Assembly (NCBI RefSeq): GCF_016757755.1
Contig: NZ_CP068437.1
Coordinates: 2,976,001-3,040,000, forward strand
Length of the DNA: 64,000 nt
Source: Shewanella sp. KX20019
GTDB taxonomy: Bacteria; Pseudomonadota; Gammaproteobacteria; Enterobacterales; Shewanellaceae
Direction of reading: 5' to 3'
This document shows, piece by piece, positions 25,859 to 33,473 of the stretch. A program made the translations under genes and the position numbers. Position 1 is the first letter of the stretch; every line of letters starts with the position of its first letter. Below the pieces are notes generated by a model. The model was not told the DNA's origin. It searched no databases and was given only the letters and a program-made list of their open reading frames with translations.

Positions 25859-26806
25859 ATGCGCTACTGGTGGGTAAATCACAAACAAACACATCGAGAG
25901 GAAATCGACGGTGGGTACATCTGGTCGCCAAAAAAGAACGCTAATGGCGCCAATAACAACAGTTATAATAATATGCCAAAAACATCTGTTGGCGATATCG
26001 TGTTCTCATTTGCTTTTGCAGAGGTTCGAGCGATAGGTGAAGTAGTTGATTCTTGCGCATCAGCACCAAAGCCAAGCGAGTTTGGAAGTAAAGGCGATAA
26101 TTGGAACAACGAAGGCTGGTTAGTCAATGTTAAATGGAAAATGATTGATATACCATTTAGAGCAAAAGATCATATAGCTCAAATCCGACCACTACTTACG
26201 AGTAAGTATGCCCCAATTCAGCAAAATGGTAACGGAAACCAAAGTTGCTACTTAGCGAGTATTACTGACGAACTAGCTCTACTGCTTTATTCCTTAGCAG
26301 GCCAAAAGAATAAAACTAAAATCGACGTCGATGCGGAAGAAATACTAAGAGATAAACAAGAGAGCACAATTGTTCAGCAGATAGAACAAGATATATCTTT
26401 AATGCAGACAGAGAAAGAACAGCTGATAAAGTCACGCAGAGGGCAAGGTAAGTATCGGCGCAACTTAGAGTTATTGGAGTCAAAATGTCGTGTTACAGGC
26501 TTAGATGACAAGCGATTTTTAGTTGCTAGCCACAGTAAACCATGGCGTAACTCTAATAACCTAGAAAAGCTAGATGGCTATAACGGTTTTCTGTTTTCTC
26601 CTCATATTGACCGCCTTTATGATCGAGGGTGGATATCATTTTCCGATAATGGCGAGTTACTGATTATAGAACCACATATCCGCAATATCCTTAAGGCCTG
26701 GGGTGTTCCCTACCCTTTCAATATAGGTTCATTTACCTACCAACAAAAAATCTACCTTGCATACCATAGGGAGTTTGTTTTCAAATCTACCTTGCCACAA
26801 AATTAG
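25859..26806 (+). CDS. HNH endonuclease with an EVE-like N-terminal domain
   Basis: The 315-residue protein starts MRYWWVNHKQTHREEI. Strands follow, including VGDIVFSFAFAEVRAIGEVV, the pattern of an EVE/PUA-like domain that reads modified bases. After a helical linker comes an HNH_2-type nuclease: CRVTGLDDKRFLVASHSKPW, then NGFLFSPHIDRLYDRGWISF. Such fusions are known as modification-dependent restriction enzymes. GAGG lies before the ATG. The gene runs against all surrounding late genes, has its own upstream region and is followed by a bidirectional terminator. It is thus an independent cargo gene, probably guarding the lysogen against other phages. Confidence 0.75.
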   Translation: MRYWWVNHKQTHREEIDGGYIWSPKKNANGANNNSYNNMPKTSVGDIVFSFAFAEVRAIGEVVDSCASAPKPSEFGSKGDNWNNEGWLVNVKWKMIDIPFRAKDHIAQIRPLLTSKYAPIQQNGNGNQSCYLASITDELALLLYSLAGQKNKTKIDVDAEEILRDKQESTIVQQIEQDISLMQTEKEQLIKSRRGQGKYRRNLELLESKCRVTGLDDKRFLVASHSKPWRNSNNLEKLDGYNGFLFSPHIDRLYDRGWISFSDNGELLIIEPHIRNILKAWGVPYPFNIGSFTYQQKIYLAYHREFVFKSTLPQN

Positions 26807-27162
26807 CTTTAGTAAATCAAATTAGAGTGTAATTTAGCGATCGCTAACGGATGAGTTACAAGACCTCCTCACAAAAAGCTCACGATATTGCATGTGAGAA
26901 TCTAAATTATTCTATAAAGGATCGCTAAGTTGGTATGTTAGATCACAATGTAACCGGCTACTAAACCAGTATCGAAAGCGATTAAAACTTTAACAAAATC
27001 AGTTGCGAGCTAACAAATTAGTTAGTTGAATTCAGCAAGGGTTAGATCGCAACCATTAAAACAACAACCAACCCTAAGAAAAGCTCATATGTAGTGAAGC
27101 ACTGCGCGTCCCCGCCCCCGCAGCAAAGCCACTTAGAAGGACCCATGGTTATTTGCTGAAAG
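26807..27162. other. Non-coding gap after the HNH gene
   Basis: No supported gene. It holds a GCGATCGC palindrome near 26837, a second GGATCGCTAAG further on, and a C-rich stretch (CGTCCCCGCCCCCGC) near 27107. Nothing can be assigned to these. Confidence 0.4.
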
Positions 27163-27187
27163 AAAAGGCGCCATAAAGGCGCCTTTT
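27163..27187. terminator. Bidirectional terminator between converging genes
   Basis: AAAAGGCGCC and GGCGCCTTTT pair perfectly around a 5-base loop, with A and T runs on both sides. It serves the rightward HNH gene and the leftward Ntn-hydrolase gene. Confidence 0.88.
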
Positions 27188-27207
27188 CTTTTAAAAATAT
27201 TTGAAGT

Positions 27208-27990
27208 CTACTTAATGCCTTCCAACTGTTTCACTTTTTGGATAGCTTTTGTAAACTTAGTTTTATGCTCTTCATTCCACTCAAAGGAACTTAACCCGGG
27301 TACTGGAGCTGATGCTACTACTCGACCTGATGCAATCAAATCAGTGATTTCTGTTTGTATTTGATGTGTGTTCAAAGGTACTCCAACATCATTAGCTGCG
27401 GGACGTTTTGACAAATCCATGACATAGCCTCCTCGTAATATAGCTTCCACTATTTCCTTATAATCATAACATGTTCCGGTCAAATTGCTTTCACCAGACT
27501 CAAATGAAACGTATTTAGTTACCGGTCCAGTAAAATAATCAGCTTTCGATGCAGATACAACAGCCGTTAATGAACATCGATTAGCATCCCAGCATGTAGC
27601 GGCATACAAATCACCTGAACCAGCAAAAACAGATAACATTTTTGAAGTGAACTTACAAAAAAGAGCCTTTTTTTGTCCTGCATCGAAAAGAACTGAGTTC
27701 GTAACCTTGTCGATAATCATAAGGCTGACAGCAGTAACACCCTTTTCATCTTGCACAGGTGGAATATTTGACTCATCGAGACTGTTATACCACCAATCTT
27801 TCCATTGCGCTATTAAGTTTCCTTGCCCTGCTAGGACCATTACAGCACTTTCACGATCAGCAATCTTTTCGAATAGACAATCATCCACATAAATAATGTA
27901 CTCATGACCATCAGAAAGCTCGGTGCGAATAGACCACCTTGTATCACTTGCGACTTTCTTACTTTCTAAATCATAGACTGTTGTTGTCAT
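27208..27990 (-). CDS. Proteasome-like Ntn-hydrolase family protein
   Basis: From the ATG with GGA eight bases upstream, the 260-residue protein begins MTTTVYDLESKKVASDTRWS. Removal of Met exposes an N-terminal threonine. An SDTR motif follows where proteasome beta subunits and HslV have (A)ADTR, and FEKIADRESAVMVLAGQGN resembles their Lys33 strand and GAG turn. A later FAGSGDLYAATCW fits the GSG motif. I infer a single-domain Ntn hydrolase with proteasome fold. Its substrate is unknown. It lies between the Q-like gene and the HNH/nuclease cargo, on the late strand, and ends at a strong terminator, so it may be a separate cargo gene. Confidence 0.6.
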   Translation of the reverse strand: MTTTVYDLESKKVASDTRWSIRTELSDGHEYIIYVDDCLFEKIADRESAVMVLAGQGNLIAQWKDWWYNSLDESNIPPVQDEKGVTAVSLMIIDKVTNSVLFDAGQKKALFCKFTSKMLSVFAGSGDLYAATCWDANRCSLTAVVSASKADYFTGPVTKYVSFESGESNLTGTCYDYKEIVEAILRGGYVMDLSKRPAANDVGVPLNTHQIQTEITDLIASGRVVASAPVPGLSSFEWNEEHKTKFTKAIQKVKQLEGIK

Positions 27991-28076
27991 TTGACATCCA
28001 TATCTTATTTTATTAATTTTATTATACTTTTTTCTCACTATAATAAAAGAAGAATAACTCTATTTATATCTCATAT

Positions 28077-28427
28077 TTACAACTCCAACTCCGCTCTCCT
28101 CAACCAATAGATATACGATTTTTGACTATCAAAGCCCATCAACTTCCACTGCCCTTTGCAAACATAGTGTGCACGGATGGCCCGTTTACAATTCGGGCTT
28201 AATCGTCCAATATGGCTATCAAGCTCAGTAATATAATCTGGTGGCATGTGGTCACTATTACCACCACTGCAGGTTTGCCTAATAGGTTCTCCCAACCTAT
28301 CGCAAGCGCTACGACTTGCATAACCCTGCCCTTGTTCTTGTCTAGCCCAGTAACGCCCCCAAGCTTTAAGCTCTGAGCGTAGCTGCTTGATGTTCATCAT
28401 GGGCTCAATCGGTAAATCATGCTGCAT
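28077..28427 (-). CDS. Antitermination Q-like protein
   Basis: The 116-residue basic protein has the pattern of phage late regulators of the Q (phage 21 type)/ArpU kind: an N-terminal LRSELKAWGRYWARQEQG helix and a C-terminal helix-turn-helix-like part (AIRAHYVCKGQWKLMGFDSQKSYIYWLRRAE). I chose the ATG with GGAGG nine bases upstream; the frame overlaps the end of the XRE gene by 11 bases. Position at the end of the early leftward operon, before lysis and head genes, agrees with a late-gene activator, as do three intrinsic terminators in the late operon. Family assignment is uncertain. Confidence 0.55.
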   Translation of the reverse strand: MQHDLPIEPMMNIKQLRSELKAWGRYWARQEQGQGYASRSACDRLGEPIRQTCSGGNSDHMPPDYITELDSHIGRLSPNCKRAIRAHYVCKGQWKLMGFDSQKSYIYWLRRAELEL

Positions 28428-28635
28428 GGCTGGCAACCTCCGTCACTTTGGCTAACGGCATGTGGAATACCTGCTCACAAATCGCTGACAGATCATCGTA
28501 TGAAACCGATGTATTGCCCCGTTCCCAATTGCGATAAGTTTTAGCACTTACACCATATGTCTGAGCCACTTCATCTTGGGTAAAACCTCTCAGCATACGA
28601 GCCGTTCTCAGTAAATCAGCGCCACGTTTAGTCAT
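28417..28635 (-). CDS. Small XRE-type helix-turn-helix regulator
   Basis: This 72-residue protein is almost entirely an HTH_3 domain: LLRTARMLRGFTQDEVAQTYGVSAKTYRNWERGNTSVSYDDLSAIC. The ATG has GGGGGA five to six bases upstream. It lies 55 bases after the recombinase gene and overlaps the Q-like gene. It may tune late gene expression; targets are unknown. Confidence 0.82.
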   Translation of the reverse strand: MTKRGADLLRTARMLRGFTQDEVAQTYGVSAKTYRNWERGNTSVSYDDLSAICEQVFHMPLAKVTEVASHAA

Positions 28636-28690
28636 TAAATCCCCCAAAACTCTCTCATTGCATACTCTATTAGTAATGATGCAGTCATTA

Positions 28691-29944
28691 TTAAACCCAC
28701 CCACTAGCCATAGGCGTTTGAGCACTCCCATGATCAGCAAGTGATCTAGGCAATATCTCAGGCGCAACAGAAGAAAAACCACGTTCAATCAAATAGGCGT
28801 GATATTGCTCTAACGCTTGGCTCATCCCTTTATCCAAAGTTGATTTAACGTAGGTACGCAAAAGCACTGGCAATGCATGGTTAACCAATCGCTCGCCAAT
28901 CATGGTATCAACACCCAAGTCAGCCAACATGGTCCTAAACAGAATGCGCAGATCATGGCTGGTAAAATATTTAAACCTAATTTGTGTATTCCAATCATGA
29001 GCTGTGCGGATCGAGATTGGCCCTTTAACACCTGGGAATAAGATTGAGCGCTTACCAACATGCTTGAGTTGCCATTGTCGGTAATGGTTAATCAGCGCCT
29101 TGGCCGATTGAGTTAATGGCATTCTATGTTCTTGCTTATTCTTGGCGTGACTAGCGGGGATCACCCAAGTGTCACCGGCAAAGTATTCCCACCGCGCTTG
29201 TCGAGTCTCATTAATCCGAGTGCCAAACATCATCATCAACACAAACAGCATGGTCACCGGCATAGCGGAATCACTCAAGCGAGCAAATAACTCAGTCAAA
29301 TCAGTTTCAAATAGACGGGTATCTTTGGCGCCATTAAGCTTAATTGAGTCGGTAACTTGGTAACCGGCGATCGGATTAGTAGATATCAACCGCAGCTTTG
29401 CTGCAGCAGAGAACGCCACCTTTAATTTATTTACTGCCTCACGAATGTAATTAGGGGCAAACTCATCTTTAAGCATGGTTTTAACTAAACGAGAATCAAG
29501 TTCAACAAAGCTGATAGAAGCCAAAGAAAGCGAGCCCAAGCGCGGCAGTAAGTGGCATCGAATCAAAGAACTTACGTTACTGCGCCAGCTGCGACTGTAA
29601 GTTGAATTGTTCTTAATGTGCGACTGGTACCAAGTGAGTAAACACCCCACAGTTTCAAATTGACCGGTCACCATATTGCCAACACTCCTTTTGGCCAGCA
29701 TCACCGGCAGATCACCACTCAAGGTTTTAATACACGCACTCGGCCAGGTCGCTATTTTGTCCCATTTAGTCTTACCACTCTCATTTAACACCAAAAACAC
29801 ACTTGCCTTAGCCCGGTCAGCATTGGCACGTAACCGCAACTCAGGAAAGCGCGGATCTCTAAAATCACGAGTCACCCCACCTTTTAGCCAACGCCTAATC
29901 GCGGCATCATTCAATTTGCCAATATCGACACCGCTAGCTGTCAT
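28691..29944 (-). CDS. Second tyrosine recombinase, in the replication module
   Basis: The 417-residue protein has the full catalytic set of tyrosine recombinases: Arg in GTRINETRQARWEY, the HxxR box in SHDLRILFR, NHAL and the nucleophile in LRTYVKS. The N-terminal half has the Arg/Lys-rich arm-binding and core-binding pattern of phage integrases. It differs clearly from the integrase next to attR. It overlaps the DnaC-like gene by 11 bases, so it is expressed with replication genes, in the lytic phase. Possible jobs are resolution of multimers or a second integration or inversion reaction. No matching sites were found. Confidence 0.8.
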   Translation of the reverse strand: MTASGVDIGKLNDAAIRRWLKGGVTRDFRDPRFPELRLRANADRAKASVFLVLNESGKTKWDKIATWPSACIKTLSGDLPVMLAKRSVGNMVTGQFETVGCLLTWYQSHIKNNSTYSRSWRSNVSSLIRCHLLPRLGSLSLASISFVELDSRLVKTMLKDEFAPNYIREAVNKLKVAFSAAAKLRLISTNPIAGYQVTDSIKLNGAKDTRLFETDLTELFARLSDSAMPVTMLFVLMMMFGTRINETRQARWEYFAGDTWVIPASHAKNKQEHRMPLTQSAKALINHYRQWQLKHVGKRSILFPGVKGPISIRTAHDWNTQIRFKYFTSHDLRILFRTMLADLGVDTMIGERLVNHALPVLLRTYVKSTLDKGMSQALEQYHAYLIERGFSSVAPEILPRSLADHGSAQTPMASGWV

Positions 29945-30683
29945 GACTTATGGCCTCTTTTTTCCCTCTGAAACTCTTCCATTCAAATTTAACTAAAACA
30001 CTGGCTGCGTCTTGTAAGCGTTCATAGGCTCGCTCGCCAAGCAAATCTTGCAAGCCGGTCTTATCCAAATTGGTGATAAACCCTGTTGGTTTTTTTGCAT
30101 ACAAACGCTTATCAAGGATCCGAGTAAACCATAGCAGTTCATCTAGTGAACCACGCTGCAAACCTATCTCATCGATGATCAATAAATCCGGTGATACAAA
30201 CTCAGCAAGCAAACGTTCTTCCGTTAATCCATTTTTCCCATACGACTCCCTAGCTCGAGCAAACACGTCCATCACGCTCATCAACACAACAGAGTGATTG
30301 CGAGAGATCAGTTCATTAGCAATAGCGCTAGCGAGGTGGTTTTTTCCAGTACCCGGTGTACCCGTAAACAAAAAGCCCTTACCCATCAGCCGCAACTCAA
30401 CAAATCGGTGCGCATACTTACGAGCAATATCAAGCGCCTTAATTTGCCCAGGGCAACTGGTAAAGTAATTATCAAATGTACATTCTAGAAAACGAGTATT
30501 GAGGCCTGACTTGCCGCTTAATTTATTCAAAATCTGCAGCTGGTGACGCTTAAAAGACTCGTGTTCATCCTCAGACTTGAGCTGTTCGATATGCGAACGG
30601 CTGCAGGGTTTAATATGATCAGGACAACGCAGTTTGCGCAACATAGAACTCAGTACAGTGTTTGTATTCATCATGGTTTGCAT
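29934..30683 (-). CDS. DnaC-like helicase loader
   Basis: The 249-residue AAA+ ATPase has Walker A GTPGTGKNHLASAI near residue 107, the variant typical of DnaC (GKN), and Walker B LLIIDEIG near 170. The N-terminal part has a cysteine- and histidine-containing segment (RCPDHIKPCSRSH). It would load the host DnaB helicase at the phage origin, as lambda P or host DnaC. GGAG inside the end of the O-like gene serves as its ribosome binding site, so the two are coupled. Confidence 0.88.
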   Translation of the reverse strand: MQTMMNTNTVLSSMLRKLRCPDHIKPCSRSHIEQLKSEDEHESFKRHQLQILNKLSGKSGLNTRFLECTFDNYFTSCPGQIKALDIARKYAHRFVELRLMGKGFLFTGTPGTGKNHLASAIANELISRNHSVVLMSVMDVFARARESYGKNGLTEERLLAEFVSPDLLIIDEIGLQRGSLDELLWFTRILDKRLYAKKPTGFITNLDKTGLQDLLGERAYERLQDAASVLVKFEWKSFRGKKEAISHDS

Positions 30684-30685
30684 CG

Positions 30686-31444
30686 TTATAGCTCCGTGTC
30701 AAAGTCTTGATCGTAAGAATTAAACTGCTCTGAGTTGGCTTGCGAGTGAGTCGGAATCAACAACGGGTTAGATTTACCACCGCTGCTCCCCATGCCCGCA
30801 TTAATCAACCATTTCGCCTCAAAGCCTACCCAACCCCGCGTAGCACAAGTCGCAATGCAATCCTCAACAGAAAACCCAGCAGCAACCGCATCATGCAAAT
30901 GCTTAGCAAGACGGTTAATCGCCGTTTGATTTAGTTTTGCTTTTTTATCTTTGCGCATAGCAATCCAGTCAGCCAAAACTTGAACCGTTGGCATAGCTGG
31001 CCAGCTTGAAAAATCTAACTTATCAACCGCTGATTTTTTTGAACGAGGCGCTATATCTTTTAAAGGTTCATTGACTGGTTCAAAAGAGTGACTGATTCCG
31101 GTGCTATCTGACGGCATACCCCCTGTGCTATCTGCCGGCATACCTGTGCTATCTGACGGCACAGGGGGTGCTATCTGTCGGCATAGGGTCAAAATGTAAA
31201 GATTCGAGCTATTTCCCTTTGGCCCTTTACGATTAGTGATAGTAAGAAGTCCCGCTTCCTCTAGCTCCTTGATGTGCTTTCTAACGGTACTTTTGGCGAT
31301 CTCGCACTGCTCAGCAATATGCTGATAACTCGGCCAGCACTCGCCAGCATCACTCGCATTATCAGCGAGTTTAATTAGCACTAACTTGCGCAAAGGGTTG
31401 CCCACTTTGGCTTTCATCGCTTTAACCATCAATTCCATGCTCAT
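30686..31444 (-). CDS. O-like replication initiator with winged helix
   Basis: The 252-residue protein starts with a winged-helix domain (LIKLADNASDAGECWPSYQHIAEQC, then STVRKHIKELEEAGLLTI). A flexible middle follows with three MP(S/A)DSTG repeats, then a helical C-terminal domain (LADWIAMRKDKKAKLNQTAI) that probably binds the helicase loader. The DNA of the flexible part is a set of iterons, so the origin lies in the gene, as in lambda O. The ATG has GGGGGA at the right distance; a GTG five codons earlier is less likely. Confidence 0.82.
   Translation of the reverse strand: MSMELMVKAMKAKVGNPLRKLVLIKLADNASDAGECWPSYQHIAEQCEIAKSTVRKHIKELEEAGLLTITNRKGPKGNSSNLYILTLCRQIAPPVPSDSTGMPADSTGGMPSDSTGISHSFEPVNEPLKDIAPRSKKSAVDKLDFSSWPAMPTVQVLADWIAMRKDKKAKLNQTAINRLAKHLHDAVAAGFSVEDCIATCATRGWVGFEAKWLINAGMGSSGGKSNPLLIPTHSQANSEQFNSYDQDFDTEL
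31102..31184. repeat. Iterons: probable phage replication origin
   Basis: Four copies of a 16-bp unit TGCTATCTGNCGGCA(T/C) start at 31102, 31126, 31147 and 31169, all in one orientation and 21-24 bp apart. They lie in the middle of the O-like initiator gene, the place and form of the lambda origin. The encoded DSTG repeats are a by-product. Confidence 0.8.
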
Positions 31445-31654
31445 GTAGGATTCCCCCACAATGCGTAAAAATTGACGAAACGTACTTGTCTCAGTAACAT
31501 ACTCTTGCCTCTTGTAGGTATTAAGCCCGTTCGGTCTCCAAACTTAAGCGGGCTTTCTTATGTCTTTAATAAACCCAGCGTCATATAACATCGACGAATC
31601 CCCTCTTCACTCTTTCAATTAAACGGTTATCACTTAACTGATTCATCACAGCCA

Positions 31655-32248
31655 CTACCCCTTTTCTTTAGCAAGTTTGCTAACTAAAAACGGATACTCC
31701 TGCTCCAAAAGCACCATTGATGCTTGTGTAGTTGCCGCAGACTCCCTTAGCTCTCTGTGAGCATTAGCCACTAATTCATTCGATGGCGCTTCGCCTAAAT
31801 GGATCACAGCCACCTGAGCCTCTGCATTCTCTTTCGTTAATGCCACTGCCATATCCACAGGCTTTAACACGTTGTTATCTGGCCGCTGATCTGCAACCAC
31901 TGTCACCCCTGCTGCGCTATAAACATCATTGAGATAGTTAACTCGTAAATGAGTTGGCATAGCAGATACGATCGCTTGCTCAACATAAAACAATCGGTCA
32001 ACGATGGGATGCTGGCCCTCGTACTGCCCCAGCCATCGAAATAACTTCTGCGCATTCACTCGCGCATCGTTATGAACGTCATCGGTATTTGCAAAAGTGA
32101 CACCCTCTGCAGCCAATAGATCAAGCATGCCCAAACGTTCAACTGCAGCAACAACATCCATCGCAAAAGCAAAACGCGTCATCCGTGGTAGCTCCAACAC
32201 CCGATGTACAGCTTTCATCAAAAAAGCCAAACGTGATTGTGTTTTCAT
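31655..32248 (-). CDS. Gene in the CII position, unknown function
   Basis: The 197-residue protein is helical, with a basic N-terminus (MKTQSRLAFLMKAVHRVLELP) and a YLNDVYSAAGVTVVA segment; I see no clear helix-turn-helix. It follows cro by 39 bases and precedes the replication genes, where lambdoid phages carry cII or ydaT-like genes. A lysogeny regulator is likely from position only. AGGA lies nine bases before the ATG. Confidence 0.55.
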   Translation of the reverse strand: MKTQSRLAFLMKAVHRVLELPRMTRFAFAMDVVAAVERLGMLDLLAAEGVTFANTDDVHNDARVNAQKLFRWLGQYEGQHPIVDRLFYVEQAIVSAMPTHLRVNYLNDVYSAAGVTVVADQRPDNNVLKPVDMAVALTKENAEAQVAVIHLGEAPSNELVANAHRELRESAATTQASMVLLEQEYPFLVSKLAKEKG

Positions 32249-32287
32249 GCAAACTTTCCTTTTTCCTATTAAAGTTAATGTCAGTGG

Positions 32288-32479
32288 TTAAGCTGTATTG
32301 TCAGAATGAGTCAACTGAGGAACGGCGGTTAACAAGCCATTCGTTAAACGCTCAATTTGATAAGCACGAAGCTCAGGGACATTTTCAGGCCATTGACTTA
32401 TGGCTGATTTAGATAGCTTCAGCGCTCTAGCAAGTGAACATTTATTCCCAAAGTACGAAATTGCATCTTTTGTCTTCAT
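32288..32479 (-). CDS. cro: Cro-type repressor (P22 Cro-like)
   Basis: The 63-residue protein begins MKTKDAISYFGNKCSLARAL, then KLSKSAISQW and PELRAYQIERLTNGLL, the signature of the P22 Cro/YdaS family. GGAG lies six bases before the chosen ATG. It is divergent from cI and is the first gene of the leftward early operon, as expected for the switch to lytic growth. Confidence 0.88.
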   Translation of the reverse strand: MKTKDAISYFGNKCSLARALKLSKSAISQWPENVPELRAYQIERLTNGLLTAVPQLTHSDNTA

Positions 32480-32507
32480 CAAAGGCTCCAATATATGATC
32501 AAAACAA

Positions 32508-32572
32508 AGGTTAAGAAAACTTGACCACAAAGTCAACAGCAGAATAGGAAACTTGACCAGCATTGAGTTAAG
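32508..32572. promoter_or_regulatory. cI-cro operator region with pR
   Basis: A palindromic site CTTGACCACAAAGTCAAC lies at 32520-32537, and a related one (CTTGACC ... GTTAAG) at 32552-32572. The leftward promoter pR is TTGACT (32531-32536), 17 bases, TAACCT (32508-32513), so the first site covers its -35 element and spacer. The same motif occurs twice at pL (36.6 kb). Confidence 0.75.
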
Positions 32573-32583
32573 ATTGCTTTACT

Positions 32584-33273
32584 ATGATGAATGAACGAAT
32601 TAAAGAATGTCGCAAGGCTGGGAAATTCACTCAACCAGCAATTGCTAAAACGATTGGCGTTACAAAAGCCACTATCTCGCTTTGGGAGTCAGGTTCCACT
32701 TCCCCAAAAGGTGAGAATCTTCATGCGCTTGCAAAAGCCTTAGGATGCACTCCCGAATATTTGTTATATGGGATTAAAGCACCTAAAGTAGAAAAGAATG
32801 CTGAGTGGGCCGGTGAATTTGAACCATGGGATAATGGCAGTCTTTTAGGGGCTGATGAAGTAGAGGTACCCTTTTACATGGAAGTAGAGCTAGCTGCTGG
32901 AGAAGGTATTGCTGAGGCAGTCGAATATAAAGGACCTAAACTTCGATTTGCTAAATCGACCTTAAAACGACAAAACGTAGACACATATAACGCAGCTTGC
33001 GTTAAGGTCAGTGGTAACAGCATGGAGCCGGTATTACCCCACGGTTCAACAGTGGGTATTGATACTGCCGCAATCAATATTGTGGATGGTAAAATGTACG
33101 CAATTAACCATGACGGTATGCTACGCGTTAAAATGCTTTACAGACTACCAGGTAACGGACTTCGCCTGCGTAGCTATAACATTGACGAATATCCCGACGA
33201 ACGCTACGAAGCAGATGCCCTAAAACATATCAAAGTGATCGGCAAAGTGTTTTGGTACTCAGTGTTGATATAA
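32584..33273 (+). CDS. CI-type repressor with LexA-like autocleavage domain
   Basis: The 229-residue protein has an N-terminal HTH_3 domain (FTQPAIAKTIGVTKATISLWESG) and a C-terminal S24 peptidase domain. Visible are the cleavage site Ala105-Gly106 (ELAAGEG), the nucleophile Ser146 (GNSMEP) and the base Lys183 (RVKMLY). RecA-stimulated self-cleavage would induce the prophage. No ribosome binding site precedes the double ATG and an upstream -10-like TAAGAT lies close, so the mRNA may be leaderless, as lambda cI from pRM. Confidence 0.93.
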   Translation: MMNERIKECRKAGKFTQPAIAKTIGVTKATISLWESGSTSPKGENLHALAKALGCTPEYLLYGIKAPKVEKNAEWAGEFEPWDNGSLLGADEVEVPFYMEVELAAGEGIAEAVEYKGPKLRFAKSTLKRQNVDTYNAACVKVSGNSMEPVLPHGSTVGIDTAAINIVDGKMYAINHDGMLRVKMLYRLPGNGLRLRSYNIDEYPDERYEADALKHIKVIGKVFWYSVLI

Positions 33274-33279
33274 GCGCAC

Positions 33280-33341
33280 GGACAAAGACGTGTTAGAGCT
33301 AATGCTCTGGAAATGACTATCGGCATTAGAAAATGTATGCC
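33280..33341 (-). repeat. Cargo-flanking element, copy D (after the FRG gene)
   Basis: Read on the minus strand, it runs from GGCATAC to a 30-bp core: CAGAGC, ATT, AGCTCTAAC, ACGTC, TTTGTCC. It is one of four copies of a 61-62 bp element. It starts six bases after the cI stop codon and ends 132 bases short of the FRG gene stop. Confidence 0.75.
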
Positions 33342-33473
33342 TAAGCTCTGCGCCCTTATGAACAAATATTAAGGATAATCTCCAATGATATTACCAAATT
33401 CATTCACTAACAGTGTCTCGATTACTTAGGGCTTGTATCCTCAATGAGTTTAAACCTTTGCTGTCAAAGGTAC

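Noticed and set aside
27100..27160. C-rich segment CGTCCCCGCCCCCGC as a cos or transfer site
   Set aside because: It is far from the terminase genes, has no cos-like symmetry, and nothing else supports it.
31523..31555. Possible terminator AAGCCCG...CGGGCTT between the O-like and CII-position genes
   Set aside because: The stem is only 7 bp with a large loop, and on the leftward transcript it is not followed by a T run. It could be a weak tR-like site but is not supported enough.
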